Shown: positions 15,664 through 24,023 of the stretch, piece after piece
How the letters are laid out: the number at the start of each line of letters is the position of its first letter
Numbering within the stretch: position 1 is the first letter of the stretch
Assembly: GCF_030814215.1 (NCBI RefSeq)
Contig: NZ_JAUSUT010000001.1
Span: forward strand, 496,001 to 560,000
DNA length: 64,000 bases
Source: Amycolatopsis thermophila
GTDB taxonomy: Bacteria; Actinomycetota; Actinomycetes; Mycobacteriales; Pseudonocardiaceae
Direction: 5' to 3'
Translations under genes and position numbers: made by a program
Notes under the pieces: generated by a model
Database searches by the model: none
What the model was told of the DNA's origin: nothing
What the model saw: only the letters and a program-made list of their open reading frames with translations

Positions 15664-15923
15664 CCCTCGTCCCCCTGGCGGTGCTTCCCGCGCCGCTTCC
15701 GATCCCGGAGTTCTTCGGCGAGCAGTTCGAGGATCGCCTCCAGGTCGTCGTCCTCGGGGTCGTCGCCGTCCTCCCGCTCTCCTCTGGCGATCTGTTTGAC
15801 CGCAGACTCGGCCGCGGTCTCACGTTCCTTCTTCGAGCCCTTGACGACCGCCGCGACCGTGGTGATGAGCCCGGCCAGCGCGCCGACAAGCGTTGCGAGG
15901 CCGTTGAAATCAATGTCACCCAA
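15660..15923 (-). CDS. Small membrane protein, possible second holin
   Basis: An 87-residue protein if started at the TTG at 15923, which has a G-rich ribosome site. A longer frame upstream is Gly/Arg-rich and unlikely. One hydrophobic segment (LATLVGALAGLITTVAAVV) is followed by a highly charged helical tail rich in Glu, Asp and Lys. It is the first gene of the lysis cassette, has the build of a class III holin or antiholin, and is coupled to the next gene by a four-base overlap. Confidence 0.6.
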   Translation of the reverse strand: MGDIDFNGLATLVGALAGLITTVAAVVKGSKKERETAAESAVKQIARGEREDGDDPEDDDLEAILELLAEELRDRKRRGKHRQGDEG

Positions 15924-15960
15924 CGGTCCCCCTCTTCCACAATGGACGCTCCCCCATGAG

Positions 15961-16005
15961 GTCGGGTGGCGTGGCCAACCCCCTCGACCAGCCACACCAC
16001 CCGAC
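15961..16005 (-). terminator. Hairpin between tail and lysis genes
   Basis: GTCGGGTGGCGTGGC pairs, with one mismatch, with GCCACACCACCCGAC across a short loop. It lies seven bases after the SGNH gene stop and can separate tail-fibre from lysis transcription. Confidence 0.6.
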
Positions 16006-16011
16006 TTCTAA

Positions 16012-16671
16012 TCAGGCCGGCGCGGGCAGCGAGCACGGCAGCGTCTCCGCCACCAGCTCCGCCATCCGGTCGTGCCCGGCGTCGGTCAGGTGCACGGACT
16101 GGCCCGGCGCGTACTCGTCCGGGATGTAGTAGCCCGCGCTGTTGTCACTGGTGGGCGGCATCGAACAGGACAGGTCCAGGTGGAAGCAGCCGTTGGCCGC
16201 GGCGGTGAGCGCTGCTGCTTTGCGGTACTCGATCTGGTCGAAACCCTGGCCCAGCTCGGGTGGGAAGTCGTACTCCGTGACCACGTAGATCCGAGTCGAC
16301 ACCTTCTCCCGGAGCTGGCTGATCAGCGACCGGAGATTGCACCAGTAGGCGCGCCACGGGTCGATCCCCTGGAAGTACTCGTTTCCGCCGAGCAGAATGT
16401 AGACGCGGTTCGGGCGATTGGCGGCGATGTCCTCGATCGCGCCGACGGCCTCCGGCCACCGTCCGCCGGGAAAGAAGTCCGACACCATCGCGCCGTTGTG
16501 GCTGTAGTTGTCCCACACCGTGTCCGTGTAGGCGCGCGCCAGCTGGGCCACCCACCCGTGCTCTGTGGGCTGGTAGTCGTCGGCCGTTCCGGGGTAGCCG
16601 GTGCTGCCGTAGCCGGTGCACAGCGAGTGCCCCAGCACAGCGACACGGGCAAGCCCTCCACAGTAGGCCAT
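16012..16671 (-). CDS. SGNH/GDSL-type hydrolase, probable virion esterase
   Basis: A 219-residue protein with SGNH hydrolase blocks: the catalytic Ser in GHSLC (14-18), the GxN block as GGNEY, and the terminal Asp-x-x-His block as HLTDAGHD. It would cleave acyl or acetyl esters. Because it lies last in a run of tail-fibre genes, a role in removing esters from cell-surface polymers during adsorption is likely. It begins directly after the preceding tail fibre, one base past its stop codon. No signal peptide is seen. Confidence 0.8.
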   Translation of the reverse strand: MAYCGGLARVAVLGHSLCTGYGSTGYPGTADDYQPTEHGWVAQLARAYTDTVWDNYSHNGAMVSDFFPGGRWPEAVGAIEDIAANRPNRVYILLGGNEYFQGIDPWRAYWCNLRSLISQLREKVSTRIYVVTEYDFPPELGQGFDQIEYRKAAALTAAANGCFHLDLSCSMPPTSDNSAGYYIPDEYAPGQSVHLTDAGHDRMAELVAETLPCSLPAPA

Positions 16672-16672
16672 G

Positions 16673-18307
16673 TCAGATGCTCCATCCTTCCGCGAACAGG
16701 ACGAGGTCGGGCCGGTTCCAATGCGGCGCACCGTCGTCAGCAGGGGTCAGGTCGGTCTCGAAGGAGGTCATCGCCACGCGGATCCGGACCCGTGTGGTGT
16801 CACCCGGCGGGATCGCGGCCTGGCCGGTGTAGATCGACATCGGCAACTTGGTGCTGTAGCCGGTGAAGCTGATCCGCATCCCGCCGACCGCCTGCGGCGA
16901 GTGCCGGTAGGCGTTGAGGTTGCCGCCGTTGAGCGGTGGAAAGGGTGGTTCCGTCCCGTCGGTGGTTGCCGTGAATCCCCACTGCAGCAGCCAGTAGTTC
17001 CCCGGCGACATGATGAACTCGACCGGGCTCGTGCCGAGTTGGAACGTCGCTCGCATCTCCCGGCAGTCGCTCGGGTTGGTCAACGCAAGCTCGAGGTCGT
17101 ACACCTCGATCGTTGCGCCGGTGGCGGGCGGCGCCTGGTCCTGGGCACCGGGCAGGGACGCAACCGCCTGCACGTAGAGCTTGTCCGGCGCGGTGCGCAG
17201 CTGCCCGTTGGTGTCGCAGTAGATCGGGACACCGTTGGTGTCGTCGCAGGGGAACGGTAGTGCCGCGTCACCCCACGTTGCGGATGTGGCCACGGCCAGC
17301 GGGGCGGCGCTGGTTCCGGCCCCGTCCAGGCCGCAGCCGGGCGTGAGCGGCGGTACGAACAGGGCACCGTCCGAGCCCGCGGCGAGCTGGTTGCCCGCAT
17401 CGGTCGACAGGATCGGCGCGCCGCTGATGGTCACCGACCCGTCCGCGTTCGGGGTAGCGGTGAGGTCCAGGGTCGGCGTGTCCGTCACCGTCACATCGGT
17501 GACGCCACCCGCCGCGGCTGCGGGGACGAACAGACCATCCGAGTTGATCGTGAGCGCGTTCCCCGGAGCCGCCGACAGCTTCGTGTCCGCGGACACCGTG
17601 AAGGTGTCAGCAGGTCCCTCGGTGACCGTGACGTCCACGCTCGCCGTGTCCTGGCCCTGTACCACGGTCGTGTCGGTGGGCGCGGGAACGAACAGGCCAC
17701 CGTCCGGGCCGATGGACAGCTGGTTCCCCGCCTGCCCCGAGAGGTCAGCGTTGATGGTGACCGGGCCACCCGGGTTGATCGAGGTGAACTCGATCCCGTC
17801 ACCGGCGACGTAGGTGGTGCCGGTGCCGCCGCCGGATGGGGCTGGCACCCACTGGCCCCCGGTGAACACCAGGGAGTCCCCCTCGTTCGGGGATGGGGCG
17901 TTGACGTTGCCCAGCGAGTCCAGGTCGCAGGCGGCCAGCTCCGAGCAGTCCCAGGGCGGCACGAACAGGCCACCGTCGCTCCCGGCTTGCAGCTGGTTGT
18001 CCGCGTCGGCGGAGACGTTCACCTCCGCGGTGACCACGAAGGGGTCCGCGGCCGTGCCGGTGCCGGTCACGGTGGTGTCGGCGGTTGGTGTCGTGCCGCC
18101 TTGCACCGCCGTGGCCGGACCGGTCGGTGCCGGGCCTGGCACCCACTGGCCGGCGCCGTTGCGGACGAGCACGTCGCCGGGCTGCGGCGGAGTGGTGCTG
18201 GTGTCGACGTCACCGAGCGCGTCGAGACTGCATGCGTTCAGGTCTGTGCACGCAAACGTCGTTCCGGTGCCGCCGCCCCCGCAGCCGTCATTTCCCTGAT
18301 AGGCCAT
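16673..18307 (-). CDS. Repetitive tail fibre protein
   Basis: A 544-residue protein starting MAYQGNDGCG. The first 330 residues hold repeated modules that end in a motif like NQLQAGSDGGLFVP (four or more copies, for example NQLSIGPDGGLFVP and NQLAAGSDGALFVP). These are typical of trimeric phage fibres built from short beta repeats. The last 200 residues form a non-repetitive, probably globular receptor-binding part. Its N-terminal decapeptide is nearly the same as that of the 980-residue fibre, which suggests a common docking site. Confidence 0.8.
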   Translation of the reverse strand: MAYQGNDGCGGGGTGTTFACTDLNACSLDALGDVDTSTTPPQPGDVLVRNGAGQWVPGPAPTGPATAVQGGTTPTADTTVTGTGTAADPFVVTAEVNVSADADNQLQAGSDGGLFVPPWDCSELAACDLDSLGNVNAPSPNEGDSLVFTGGQWVPAPSGGGTGTTYVAGDGIEFTSINPGGPVTINADLSGQAGNQLSIGPDGGLFVPAPTDTTVVQGQDTASVDVTVTEGPADTFTVSADTKLSAAPGNALTINSDGLFVPAAAAGGVTDVTVTDTPTLDLTATPNADGSVTISGAPILSTDAGNQLAAGSDGALFVPPLTPGCGLDGAGTSAAPLAVATSATWGDAALPFPCDDTNGVPIYCDTNGQLRTAPDKLYVQAVASLPGAQDQAPPATGATIEVYDLELALTNPSDCREMRATFQLGTSPVEFIMSPGNYWLLQWGFTATTDGTEPPFPPLNGGNLNAYRHSPQAVGGMRISFTGYSTKLPMSIYTGQAAIPPGDTTRVRIRVAMTSFETDLTPADDGAPHWNRPDLVLFAEGWSI

Positions 18308-18388
18308 CGGTTACCCCCTCCAGGTAGCCCAGTTCGTCCCGCCGTCTCCGCGCTTGCCCCCAGCGAGCGGGCCGTCGAATTCCCTGCC

Positions 18389-18871
18389 TCACGCGACTTT
18401 CCGGAAGCGGAGGAGCGTTCGACCGTTGGCATCGGACGTCATGTGTGCACCAACGACGGTGCTGTAGCCGTCGGTGAACTTCACTTGCAGCCGCAACACC
18501 GTCGGCTTCGTGACGGCGTAGTCCACGACGAGCGGGGCACTCATGTTCGCGCCGATCCGGATCGACGTCGAGGTTGGTGAAACGGTGACCGACTGCTGGT
18601 TGATGAAGGTCTCGCTGTTCGGCACCACCACACCGGCGGTCACGTCGAACAGACGTCCCACGATGTAGGTGCTCGCCGGGGATGTGCCTTCAACGTAGGA
18701 GCGCAGATTCCCATCGAGCTCGTAGGTGCCGGCCTCGGGAAGGGTGACCTGCAATGGGCAGTCGACCCACACGCCTGGGCGGCTGCCGACATCGGTCAAC
18801 GCGGTGAGGACAGCGTTCCCGCGCACGGGCGCAGGAACCGGTGGTGCGATGCTCCCTGCCGTACCGCTCAC
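18389..18871 (-). CDS. Tail-associated beta-sandwich protein
   Basis: A 160-residue protein predicted to be mostly beta (PLQVTLPEAGTYELDGNL, TVSPTSTSIRIGANM, VLRLQVKFTDG), resembling the jelly-roll/C1q-like domains found as separate fibre tips or tail accessory proteins. No catalytic motif is visible. Position between two fibre genes on the same strand supports a virion role, perhaps receptor binding. Confidence 0.6.
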   Translation of the reverse strand: MSGTAGSIAPPVPAPVRGNAVLTALTDVGSRPGVWVDCPLQVTLPEAGTYELDGNLRSYVEGTSPASTYIVGRLFDVTAGVVVPNSETFINQQSVTVSPTSTSIRIGANMSAPLVVDYAVTKPTVLRLQVKFTDGYSTVVGAHMTSDANGRTLLRFRKVA

Positions 18872-18922
18872 GCCATCACTCCGTCCGCCCAGCTCTGCTC
18901 ACTGCCCCGCCCCTTCGTCTGT

Positions 18923-21865
18923 TCAGGCCCGCTCGGTCCATGCGACCGTGACGGTGGATCCCGCGCCCGCGGCGACGGTGAGCGGGCCGCGCAACACCAG
19001 GTCGCTGTCCTTCTGCACGCTCCACGTGATCGTCTGGGAGGGATGCAGGGTCGCGGCGCCGTCCACCGTGGTGACGGTCGATGCGGCCGAGGACACGTTG
19101 GTCAAGGTCACCGACTGCGCCAGTGGGTGTGCCGTGAGGTCCCAGGTACCGCCGTCGCTGATCTCCACGAGGCGCGCCTGCACCGCCGTCGCGGGCTGGG
19201 TCTGTGGGCACTGGACTGGCGCGACCGGCGTGTACTGGATCGACGGGTCGTCCTGGTAGGTCCACACCAGTTGCGGGGCGCTGCCGTCGCACGGCACCGA
19301 CCACACCTCGGTGTAGGTGGTGTCGGCGTCGCCGTCTCCGTCGGTGTCGTCGCAGCGGCGCTGCTCAAACGTCGCCGCGACCGGGCACGGGGCGGGAACA
19401 GCGCTGCCGCTCCCGCTGCCGCAGGAACCGGCCTCGCCCTGCACCTGGTACGGCTGCCCGTCGAGAGTGGTGTCCGTCGTGGAGACGATGGCGCCGTTGC
19501 AGTCGCTGCACAGGTGCCGAAGGAACGGCACCGGGTCAGGGGTGCCGGTCTCGATCAGGCCGACGAACCGGAACGGCACCGCACCCGATCCGCCTGGGGT
19601 GAGGGTCAAGGTGGTCAGCCGCGGGTGGGAGAACCGCGACACCTGTTCCGGATCGTTGTTCGAGGCGCCAGCGCCACCGCACACGGTGCGCGTGCCCGCG
19701 TCGTAGGTGTGAGCCGGGTGGAGGGCTTCCACCACGGTGCCCTCGGGAAGCACCAGGCACGCGTTCGCGTTCAGCCGCACGGACCACGCGACCCGCACAG
19801 GCTGATCGAACGTCCACACCTGCGGGCCGGGCACGTCGACCGCCCACCACGGCTGGCCCACGACCGGGCTGGTAGCGCCTGTGGCGGTGTATCCGACGCC
19901 GTTGGCGAGAGTGCCCGTCGGGTTCCCGGATCCCGGCGGCACCTGCGCCGCGCCAGCGGGGCCCGGGGTGATGTCGCAGAGAACGACCGACCGGCAATCC
20001 AGGCACGAGTCCGCGGTGTTGGCGCTGCAGGAATCCCGGTGCGGCTGGCACTGGGCGACCGGCTCAACCGGCGTGTACGGGTTCCCGGCGAGGTCGGTGT
20101 CGGTGGTGGTGACCTGGCCGGTGGTGCAGTCACGAACAAAGGCACGGACGAACTGGTTCCCGCAACCCGGCGCGGTCACCGTGGCCGACACCGTGAAGTC
20201 GTGAATGGTCCACTGTTTCGGCGTCCCTTGCGACGTCTCCAGCCCAAGCACGACACGCACCTGGCCGGCGACAACGTCCGCGAGGGGCAGGGTCGCGGTG
20301 ACCGAGTAGGTGTTCGTCTGCCCGACCGGGGTGCTCGAGCTGCCGTCGTACATGACGCTGGTGGCGCCGTTGTAGAGCTGCAGCCCGCCGTCGCTCCCGT
20401 CACCACCGTTCGGCCCGTCGAGCGTGGCCTGAACGCTCACCGTCAGCGTCACGTCGCCGTCGTTGCCACACTGCGGGCATCCGCCGACGAGGCTGAGATC
20501 GCCAGCAAGCCAGCAGAATCGCCACGCCGAAGTGGTGGGCGCCGGGAACACTGCGGTGCCCCCGTCGAACAGGGCCTGTGCGTCTGTCAGCGGGATAGCG
20601 GTGTTCGCGACGGTCCCGAGGAAGTACGGCGTCGGGTCAATCGCCGAGGCCGCGAACGCCGCGTCCTGGGGGGCGGAGTCGCACAACACGAGGGTGCTGG
20701 TCGACGGGCATTCGGGCCCGTCGCTGTCGCACAGCCCGATCTCGCCCGAAGCCGTGTACGCGTTGCCGTCCAGGGTGTAGTCGGTGTGGCTGACGATGGC
20801 GCCGTTTTCGTCGCGCCGGTAGTCCCGCACGAACTGGGTCACCGACCCGTCCGGGGCGGTGTCGCACAACACCGTCGCGTCCTGCGAGGGCTGCTCCGCG
20901 CCGGCTGGGCACACGGTCAGCTCGCCCTGGAGCGTGTAGGTGCCGCCGGTGCTGGCGTCAACCAGCCGCACCGAGTCGATCGATCCGTCCGCGGCGTACT
21001 GGTATTCGACCAGCACGAGCCCCAGCACGTCCTGGGTGGAGGGGTCGACGTCGCAGAAGGTGCCGGACACCTGGATGGACTGTGCGGAGCCGCAGGCGCG
21101 GGCGCCGGCCGGTGGCTGCCCGGCGGTGAACGCGCCGGTGAGCAGGTTGATCCATCCGGCCTGGGTGGTGACTCCGTCGCAGTCGCGGGTGGTGATGGTG
21201 GCGATCGGCGTGCCATCGGCCAGGCACAGCCCGGTGGTGGCGGCCGGGGTGGTCGGCGAGTCGCACGGGGCGATGTCGCCGCACGCGCCGACCGCACCGG
21301 CGGGGGTGTAGGGGTTCCCAGCGAGGGTGTAGTCCGCGAACCCGGTGACGGCGCCCGTGTCGTCGCGCTCGTAGTCGCGCACGAAGGCGGTGACCGTGCC
21401 GTCGGGGGCGGTGTCGCACAGCTGCACCAGCGACCGTCCGGCCGGTGGCACCGTGTCGCAGGCACCCAAGGTGCCCTGCAGTGTGTAGGGCCGGCCGTCC
21501 GGGGTGTAGAACGCGGCGCCAGTGATCTGGCCCGTGTCGTCGAACTCGTAGGCAACGACGACCGGGGCGAGGACAGCACCATCAGGGTTGAGGTCGCACC
21601 ACGCCGCAACCTCCACCGGTTGCGTCTCCGCGGTCGCCGAGCACGGCAGGGCGGTTGCCGGTGGCGGCCCGGCGGTGAACGCGCCCGTGCCGAGGTCCAG
21701 CCATCCCGCGGTGGACACCGCGCCGGTGTCGTCGCGAACCGCAACCACCGCGATCGGTGTGCCGTCCGCGAGACAGAGCCCGGTCGCGGCGACGGGCCCG
21801 GCTTCGGCGGCCATGAGCTCGCCGTCGCCATCCGCACCGCAGCCGTCGTTCCCCTGGAAAGCCAT
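18923..21865 (-). CDS. Large repetitive Cys-rich tail fibre protein
   Basis: A 980-residue protein starting MAFQGNDGCG. It is built from repeats of about 45-60 residues containing LCDTAPDGTVTAFVRDYER and DYTLAGNPYTPAG, interleaved with a second repeat LCLADGTPIA and WLDLGTGAFTAGPPP. Almost every repeat carries one or two Cys. A non-repeat beta domain (about 400-560) and a C-terminal module lie among the repeats. Size and position fit a long side or tip fibre for host recognition. A TAGGAT promoter box lies 60 bases upstream. Confidence 0.75.
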   Translation of the reverse strand: MAFQGNDGCGADGDGELMAAEAGPVAATGLCLADGTPIAVVAVRDDTGAVSTAGWLDLGTGAFTAGPPPATALPCSATAETQPVEVAAWCDLNPDGAVLAPVVVAYEFDDTGQITGAAFYTPDGRPYTLQGTLGACDTVPPAGRSLVQLCDTAPDGTVTAFVRDYERDDTGAVTGFADYTLAGNPYTPAGAVGACGDIAPCDSPTTPAATTGLCLADGTPIATITTRDCDGVTTQAGWINLLTGAFTAGQPPAGARACGSAQSIQVSGTFCDVDPSTQDVLGLVLVEYQYAADGSIDSVRLVDASTGGTYTLQGELTVCPAGAEQPSQDATVLCDTAPDGSVTQFVRDYRRDENGAIVSHTDYTLDGNAYTASGEIGLCDSDGPECPSTSTLVLCDSAPQDAAFAASAIDPTPYFLGTVANTAIPLTDAQALFDGGTAVFPAPTTSAWRFCWLAGDLSLVGGCPQCGNDGDVTLTVSVQATLDGPNGGDGSDGGLQLYNGATSVMYDGSSSTPVGQTNTYSVTATLPLADVVAGQVRVVLGLETSQGTPKQWTIHDFTVSATVTAPGCGNQFVRAFVRDCTTGQVTTTDTDLAGNPYTPVEPVAQCQPHRDSCSANTADSCLDCRSVVLCDITPGPAGAAQVPPGSGNPTGTLANGVGYTATGATSPVVGQPWWAVDVPGPQVWTFDQPVRVAWSVRLNANACLVLPEGTVVEALHPAHTYDAGTRTVCGGAGASNNDPEQVSRFSHPRLTTLTLTPGGSGAVPFRFVGLIETGTPDPVPFLRHLCSDCNGAIVSTTDTTLDGQPYQVQGEAGSCGSGSGSAVPAPCPVAATFEQRRCDDTDGDGDADTTYTEVWSVPCDGSAPQLVWTYQDDPSIQYTPVAPVQCPQTQPATAVQARLVEISDGGTWDLTAHPLAQSVTLTNVSSAASTVTTVDGAATLHPSQTITWSVQKDSDLVLRGPLTVAAGAGSTVTVAWTERA

Positions 21866-21923
21866 GAGCGCTCTTTCGGTCCGTGTTCCCCCACACGAGG
21901 CCGCTCCCTAGCTTCCGGCTCGG

Positions 21924-21929
21924 ATCCTA
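21924..21929 (-). promoter_or_regulatory. -10 box upstream of the large fibre gene
   Basis: TAGGAT on the minus strand, 60 bases before the ATG of the 980-residue fibre. The same hexamer is used at 32684-32689. A GTCGCAACC half-site of the prophage operator motif lies about 32 bases further upstream. Confidence 0.4.
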
Positions 21930-21952
21930 CCTGGCCGTTATGGGCTGCTGGA

Positions 21953-22093
21953 TCAAAACGGTTGCGACACTTTCGCCGTGTCTCGCATCCGGACGACCTG
22001 CGGCCGCGGTCCGGCCGGTGTGACGGCGAGTGCGTTGCAGGTCGCGGGGTCGATGCGGAGTGGCGGTTCGATACTTCCGTCGGTCCCGGTCAT
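21953..22093 (-). CDS. 46-residue tail-region protein
   Basis: A small gene with a strong ribosome site (GAGGAG) and an ATG at 22091-22093. The product contains IEPPLRIDPATCNALAVT, which resembles the short beta repeat of phage fibre proteins. It lies between two tail genes on the same strand without overlap. It may be a tiny structural protein or a remnant of a fibre gene. The function is unknown. Confidence 0.55.
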   Translation of the reverse strand: MTGTDGSIEPPLRIDPATCNALAVTPAGPRPQVVRMRDTAKVSQPF

Positions 22094-22104
22094 CGGTCAT
22101 CTCC

Positions 22105-22662
22105 TCACGACGTCACGGGCAGCGCCACGTAGCGCAACACGTTCCACGGGATCTTGATCAGGTTGATGGCGTGCGGGGCGAACTCGTCCGGGAACCACCA
22201 CCACATGTTGCGCATCCACAGGGTCTGGCCCGGGTTCACCAGCTGGGAGTAGGTGGGGCCCTTGAACGTCCACGCGAAGTCGTTGATCGACCCGGCCGGC
22301 ATCAGCCCGTGGTGGTTGGTGCGCAGGTAGGCGTGATCATCGGACGGGCGGACCGCGGCGGGGTCGCCCGCGGTGGACAGGGCCATGGTGATGCCGAAGT
22401 TCCAGTCGTTGCCCGGCGCCATCCGGGTGTAGACGTGCGGCCCCTCGGTCCAGCACCACACCCGCCGCGGCTGGCAGGTGTCGTTGGTGTAGGCGAGCAT
22501 CGTGGTCGTCAGCCACAGCCAGTCGTCCGGCACGCCGACGGGGTTCACCACCCACCCGCCGACCCGGCTGGTGCCCTGGTCGGAGCCGACAGCGTTCCAG
22601 TCCAGCGCAAGCGAACCCTGGTCGACCTTGAGCCCGCAGTCGTCAACGCAGATCCGTGGCAT
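22105..22662 (-). CDS. Minor tail protein
   Basis: A 185-residue protein rich in Trp and aromatic residues (DDWLWLTTTMLAYT, MRNMWWWFPDEF), predicted beta-rich, with an N-terminal RICVDDCGL segment similar to starts of other actinophage minor tail proteins. It lies downstream of the coiled-coil tail gene, overlapping it by 20 bases. A role at the baseplate or fibre attachment is inferred from gene order only. Confidence 0.6.
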   Translation of the reverse strand: MPRICVDDCGLKVDQGSLALDWNAVGSDQGTSRVGGWVVNPVGVPDDWLWLTTTMLAYTNDTCQPRRVWCWTEGPHVYTRMAPGNDWNFGITMALSTAGDPAAVRPSDDHAYLRTNHHGLMPAGSINDFAWTFKGPTYSQLVNPGQTLWMRNMWWWFPDEFAPHAINLIKIPWNVLRYVALPVTS

Positions 22663-23062
22663 CGGCCTGCACCTCCAGGTTGATCTCGTCGTCCGGCAGT
22701 GGCGTCGACGGCGGCTCCGGAGTCGGCTCCGGTTCAGGCTCGGTGGATGGCGGGTCCGCCAGGTCCAGGCCGGGGATGAGCACCTCCAGCAGCTCCGGCG
22801 GGATCCCGAGGTCCACCACCTTCTGCGCGAGCTGCTTGCGGGCGGCGTCGGCTTCGGCCTGGTACTTGGCCAGCGCTTCGTTGGACTGTCGCTCGACGAC
22901 GAGGTTGGCCTGGTGGTGGGCTTCCATCCCGGCCCGGTACACGGGCTCGTCGATGATCTCGGCCCCGTAGGGGAGGGTGACCGGCTTGTCGTCCGGCTGT
23001 GTCATAGAGGCGTAGAACGCGCGCCCAAGCGCGTCCAGCCCGCGGTAGTAGATCGTGGCCAC
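22643..23062 (-). CDS. Tail accessory protein
   Basis: A 139-residue protein beginning at a GTG (MATIYYRGLDALGRAF). The middle is a helix with coiled-coil character (NLVVERQSNEALAKYQAEAD), and the tail is rich in Pro, Glu and Asp. Such small proteins are common between minor tail genes of actinophages. No domain was recognised. It overlaps the downstream tail gene by 20 bases, indicating coupled translation. Confidence 0.55.
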   Translation of the reverse strand: MATIYYRGLDALGRAFYASMTQPDDKPVTLPYGAEIIDEPVYRAGMEAHHQANLVVERQSNEALAKYQAEADAARKQLAQKVVDLGIPPELLEVLIPGLDLADPPSTEPEPEPTPEPPSTPLPDDEINLEVQADATDLR

Positions 23063-23073
23063 GTCCTGCCCCC

Positions 23074-23817
23074 TCAGTGGTTCGGCCCGAGATACGTCAC
23101 CGAGAGCCGGGTCGCTCGGTTGTCGCTGATCGTCGAGCGGATGCCGCCAGACACTTGGTTCGCGATCACCCGGACCCGCTGCCCCGCGGCCAGCTCCAGC
23201 GGCTCGCCGAAGGTGATGCCGGGGTTGAGATCAGCGGTGGGGAATTCGGCGAGCGCCGTGCCGGACAGCCGCACCGGCGGGGTGGTCGTGTCGCCGATGT
23301 AGGAGAACAGCCGCCGCACCGCCACCTGCGCGGTGATGCGCCAGAACACGTGGAAGTCGTAGATCCCCGCGTAGGGGGCTTCGAAGAAGTCCACGCCGCC
23401 CGCGCCGATGGTGCCCGGGTAGTTGTAGGCCGCGTGCCAGATCAGCGGCGTCTCCTGCCCGTTCTGCAGCTGTTGCGGCGCGGTCTGGTACAGCTGCATG
23501 AACCGCAGCGGTTGGATCGCGTTCGCGCCGAGCACGTAGAGGCCGCCGTCGTCGCCCTGCTGCAGCGCGTTCCCGGCCTGCGCGGAGATTCGAGCGTCCG
23601 CGGACACGACGTAGTTCCCGGCCGGCGCTTCGTTGACGTGCATGTCGATGGTGCCGGTGTCCAGCTCCGACACCGTGGTCTTCACCCCGGGCGCGAGGGC
23701 GAGCGCGTACGGCGACGTTGCGGTGCCCGACCCGGACACGGTGATGTCCGGGGTGGAGGTGAACGCGCAGAAGCACTCCCCGGCCTGCTCGTTACCGCAC
23801 CCGCATGGTGATGTCAT
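23074..23817 (-). CDS. Minor tail/fibre protein
   Basis: A 247-residue protein. The ATG at 23817 overlaps the previous gene stop. A Cys-rich N-terminus (CGCGNEQAGECFCAF) is followed by a fibre-like repeat ending NALQQGDDGGLYVLG and then a beta-rich C-terminal domain (FFEAPYAGIYDFHVFWRI) of jelly-roll type. The NALxxGxDGGLxV motif is shared with the 544-residue fibre, so both use the same repeat. A likely host-recognition or baseplate component. Confidence 0.65.
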   Translation of the reverse strand: MTSPCGCGNEQAGECFCAFTSTPDITVSGSGTATSPYALALAPGVKTTVSELDTGTIDMHVNEAPAGNYVVSADARISAQAGNALQQGDDGGLYVLGANAIQPLRFMQLYQTAPQQLQNGQETPLIWHAAYNYPGTIGAGGVDFFEAPYAGIYDFHVFWRITAQVAVRRLFSYIGDTTTPPVRLSGTALAEFPTADLNPGITFGEPLELAAGQRVRVIANQVSGGIRSTISDNRATRLSVTYLGPNH

Positions 23818-24023
23818 GCTGTCCCCCCAGCCTGTGGTTCGGCCAGAACCACGGTCGTGCCGGACGCGGCGTGCACGGCCACGATCCGGCCCTGTTCGTC
23901 CTGCTTGATCCCCCATCCGCCGACCCGAACCGAGGCGGCGTTCTCCAGCGCCTCCAAGCGGTCGCGGATCTCGCGGAACATCTCCTCCGGCGTGCGTGGC
24001 CGGTTGCTAGGCGAGTACGCCAC
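23814..24023 (-). CDS. Small tail protein
   Basis: A 69-residue protein with an N-terminal helix (TPEEMFREIRDRLEALENA) and a small beta-rich C-terminal part. It overlaps the Gp37-like tail gene stop by 17 bases and the next gene by four. Position and size match the short linker proteins found after the Gp37-like protein in actinophage tails. Confidence 0.6.
   Translation of the reverse strand: MAYSPSNRPRTPEEMFREIRDRLEALENAASVRVGGWGIKQDEQGRIVAVHAASGTTVVLAEPQAGGTA

Noticed and set aside
19043-22132. Open frame of 1029 codons on the plus strand
   Set aside because: Antisense shadow of the large repetitive fibre gene; composition is Arg/Gly/His/Val-rich and its repeats only mirror those of the fibre.
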